Below, in pieces: positions 63,741 to 64,000 of a stretch of DNA of 64,000 nucleotides (positions are counted from its first letter, which is position 1; the number at the start of each line of letters is the position of its first letter). Made by a program: the position numbers and the translations under genes. The notes beneath the pieces are model-generated. The model made no database searches, was not told the DNA's origin, and was given only the letters and a program-made list of their open reading frames with translations. The DNA comes from Planctomycetaceae bacterium (GTDB lineage Bacteria; Planctomycetota; Phycisphaerae; Sedimentisphaerales; UBA12454), in the NCBI GenBank assembly GCA_021371795.1, contig JAJFVK010000013.1, positions 248,001 to 312,000 on the forward strand. The letters are read 5' to 3'.

Positions 63741-64000
63741 ATGCAAAGATTGATTGAAAAAACGGATTTTAAAAATATTACAATTTTAACGCTGGTTAAT
63801 CTGATAATTGGCATTTATTTAATTGCCACAACAGTTTTAATTTCAAAAGATGGCACATTATATATTAATAGCGCAAAACAATTTACCATCCAGAATTCAA
63901 TTGAAGCAACACGCAATATAGAAATTTGCCCTGCATATCCATTTTTGATTTATTCAGCACATAAAACCGCAGGACTTTTTACTCATAACGAATCTTTACA
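63741..64000 (+). CDS. membrane glycosyltransferase, ArnT/GT39-like, cut by the window edge
   Basis: First 86 residues only. MQRLIEKTDFKNI, one membrane helix (LTLVNLIIGIYLIATTVLI), then KDGTLYINSAKQF and PAYPFLIYSAHKTAG, the pattern of the first periplasmic loop in dolichyl-phosphate-mannose-type transferases (acidic residue, then a PGYP-like motif). A TTG start at 63726 is also possible. Lies on the predicted island side of the tRNA remnant. Function inferred from the N-terminus only. Confidence 0.6.
   Translation, partial: MQRLIEKTDFKNITILTLVNLIIGIYLIATTVLISKDGTLYINSAKQFTIQNSIEATRNIEICPAYPFLIYSAHKTAGLFTHNESL

Overview
The window looks like part of a chromosome from a Planctomycetota bacterium, most likely Phycisphaerae/Sedimentisphaerales or an uncultured relative. 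This is inferred from eight secreted proteins with PEP-CTERM sorting signals (one also carries dockerin-like repeats), a planctomycete-style type II secretion operon with a very long secretin, a degenerate-finger DksA/TraR protein, and an mraZ-rsmH-ftsI group next to an mreBCD-mrdA group. GC is moderate, and AT-rich palindromic intergenic modules are common. No rRNA, CRISPR array, transposase or integrase was seen.

Layout. 1-7.1 kb: complete F1Fo ATP synthase operon (atpZ-B-E-F-H-A-G-D-C). 7.2-15.9 kb: GH2 beta-mannosidase, zinc-ribbon rhomboid protease, tRNA-Ala(CGC), nitroreductase, a dockerin/PEP-CTERM protein, a PTS-IIA/CBS protein with an ion transporter, ribulose-phosphate epimerase and an archaemetzincin-like fragment. 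16.4-23.3 kb: seven consecutive PEP-CTERM genes, several behind long structured leaders. The last is an in-frame fusion of two complete PEP-CTERM proteins. 23.4-26.6 kb: TrkH/TrkA potassium uptake and the DksA-like protein. 26.8-30.2 kb: mutL and gpmI. 30.3-44.4 kb: type II secretion operon on the minus strand (C-like, D, E, F, G, H, I, J, K, L-like, M-like), interrupted by a four-helix-bundle gene flanked by 20-bp inverted repeats. 45-48.9 kb: trigger factor, tRNA-Gly(GCC), a HEPN/MNT pair and a divergent orphan DNA methyltransferase. 49-57.6 kb: lnt, a HEAT-repeat protein, a coiled-coil membrane protein, a 54-residue membrane protein, mreB, mreC, mreD, mrdA. These converge on 57.8-62.3 kb (minus strand): mraZ, a small ORF, rsmH, a LysM protein, ftsL-like, ftsI. 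62.6-64 kb: an accessory edge with an ArsR-type regulator, the scar of a deleted RND-efflux operon, the 3' part of a tRNA-Gly(UCC) gene (a likely attachment site) and the start of a membrane glycosyltransferase.

How it fits together. The secretion operon, the lipoprotein acyltransferase and the PEP-CTERM proteins point to heavy investment in the cell surface; no exosortase or prepilin peptidase lies in the window. Cell-shape and division genes meet head-on at 57.6-57.8 kb. The mraZ promoter carries a classical three-repeat MraZ operator.

Most unusual signals: a 104-nt element in three equal-length copies, each in the leader of a surface or energy gene (atp operon, gspD, a PEP-CTERM gene), with a conserved mini-hairpin and a closing stem; paralogous long leaders with repeated hairpins before PEP-CTERM genes; the double PEP-CTERM polyprotein; several promoters whose -10 box lies 6-9 nt before the ATG, implying leaderless mRNAs; an apparent AUU start for lnt; and the tRNA fragment that predicts an integrated island beyond the right edge. 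All are read from sequence by eye; no database search was possible.
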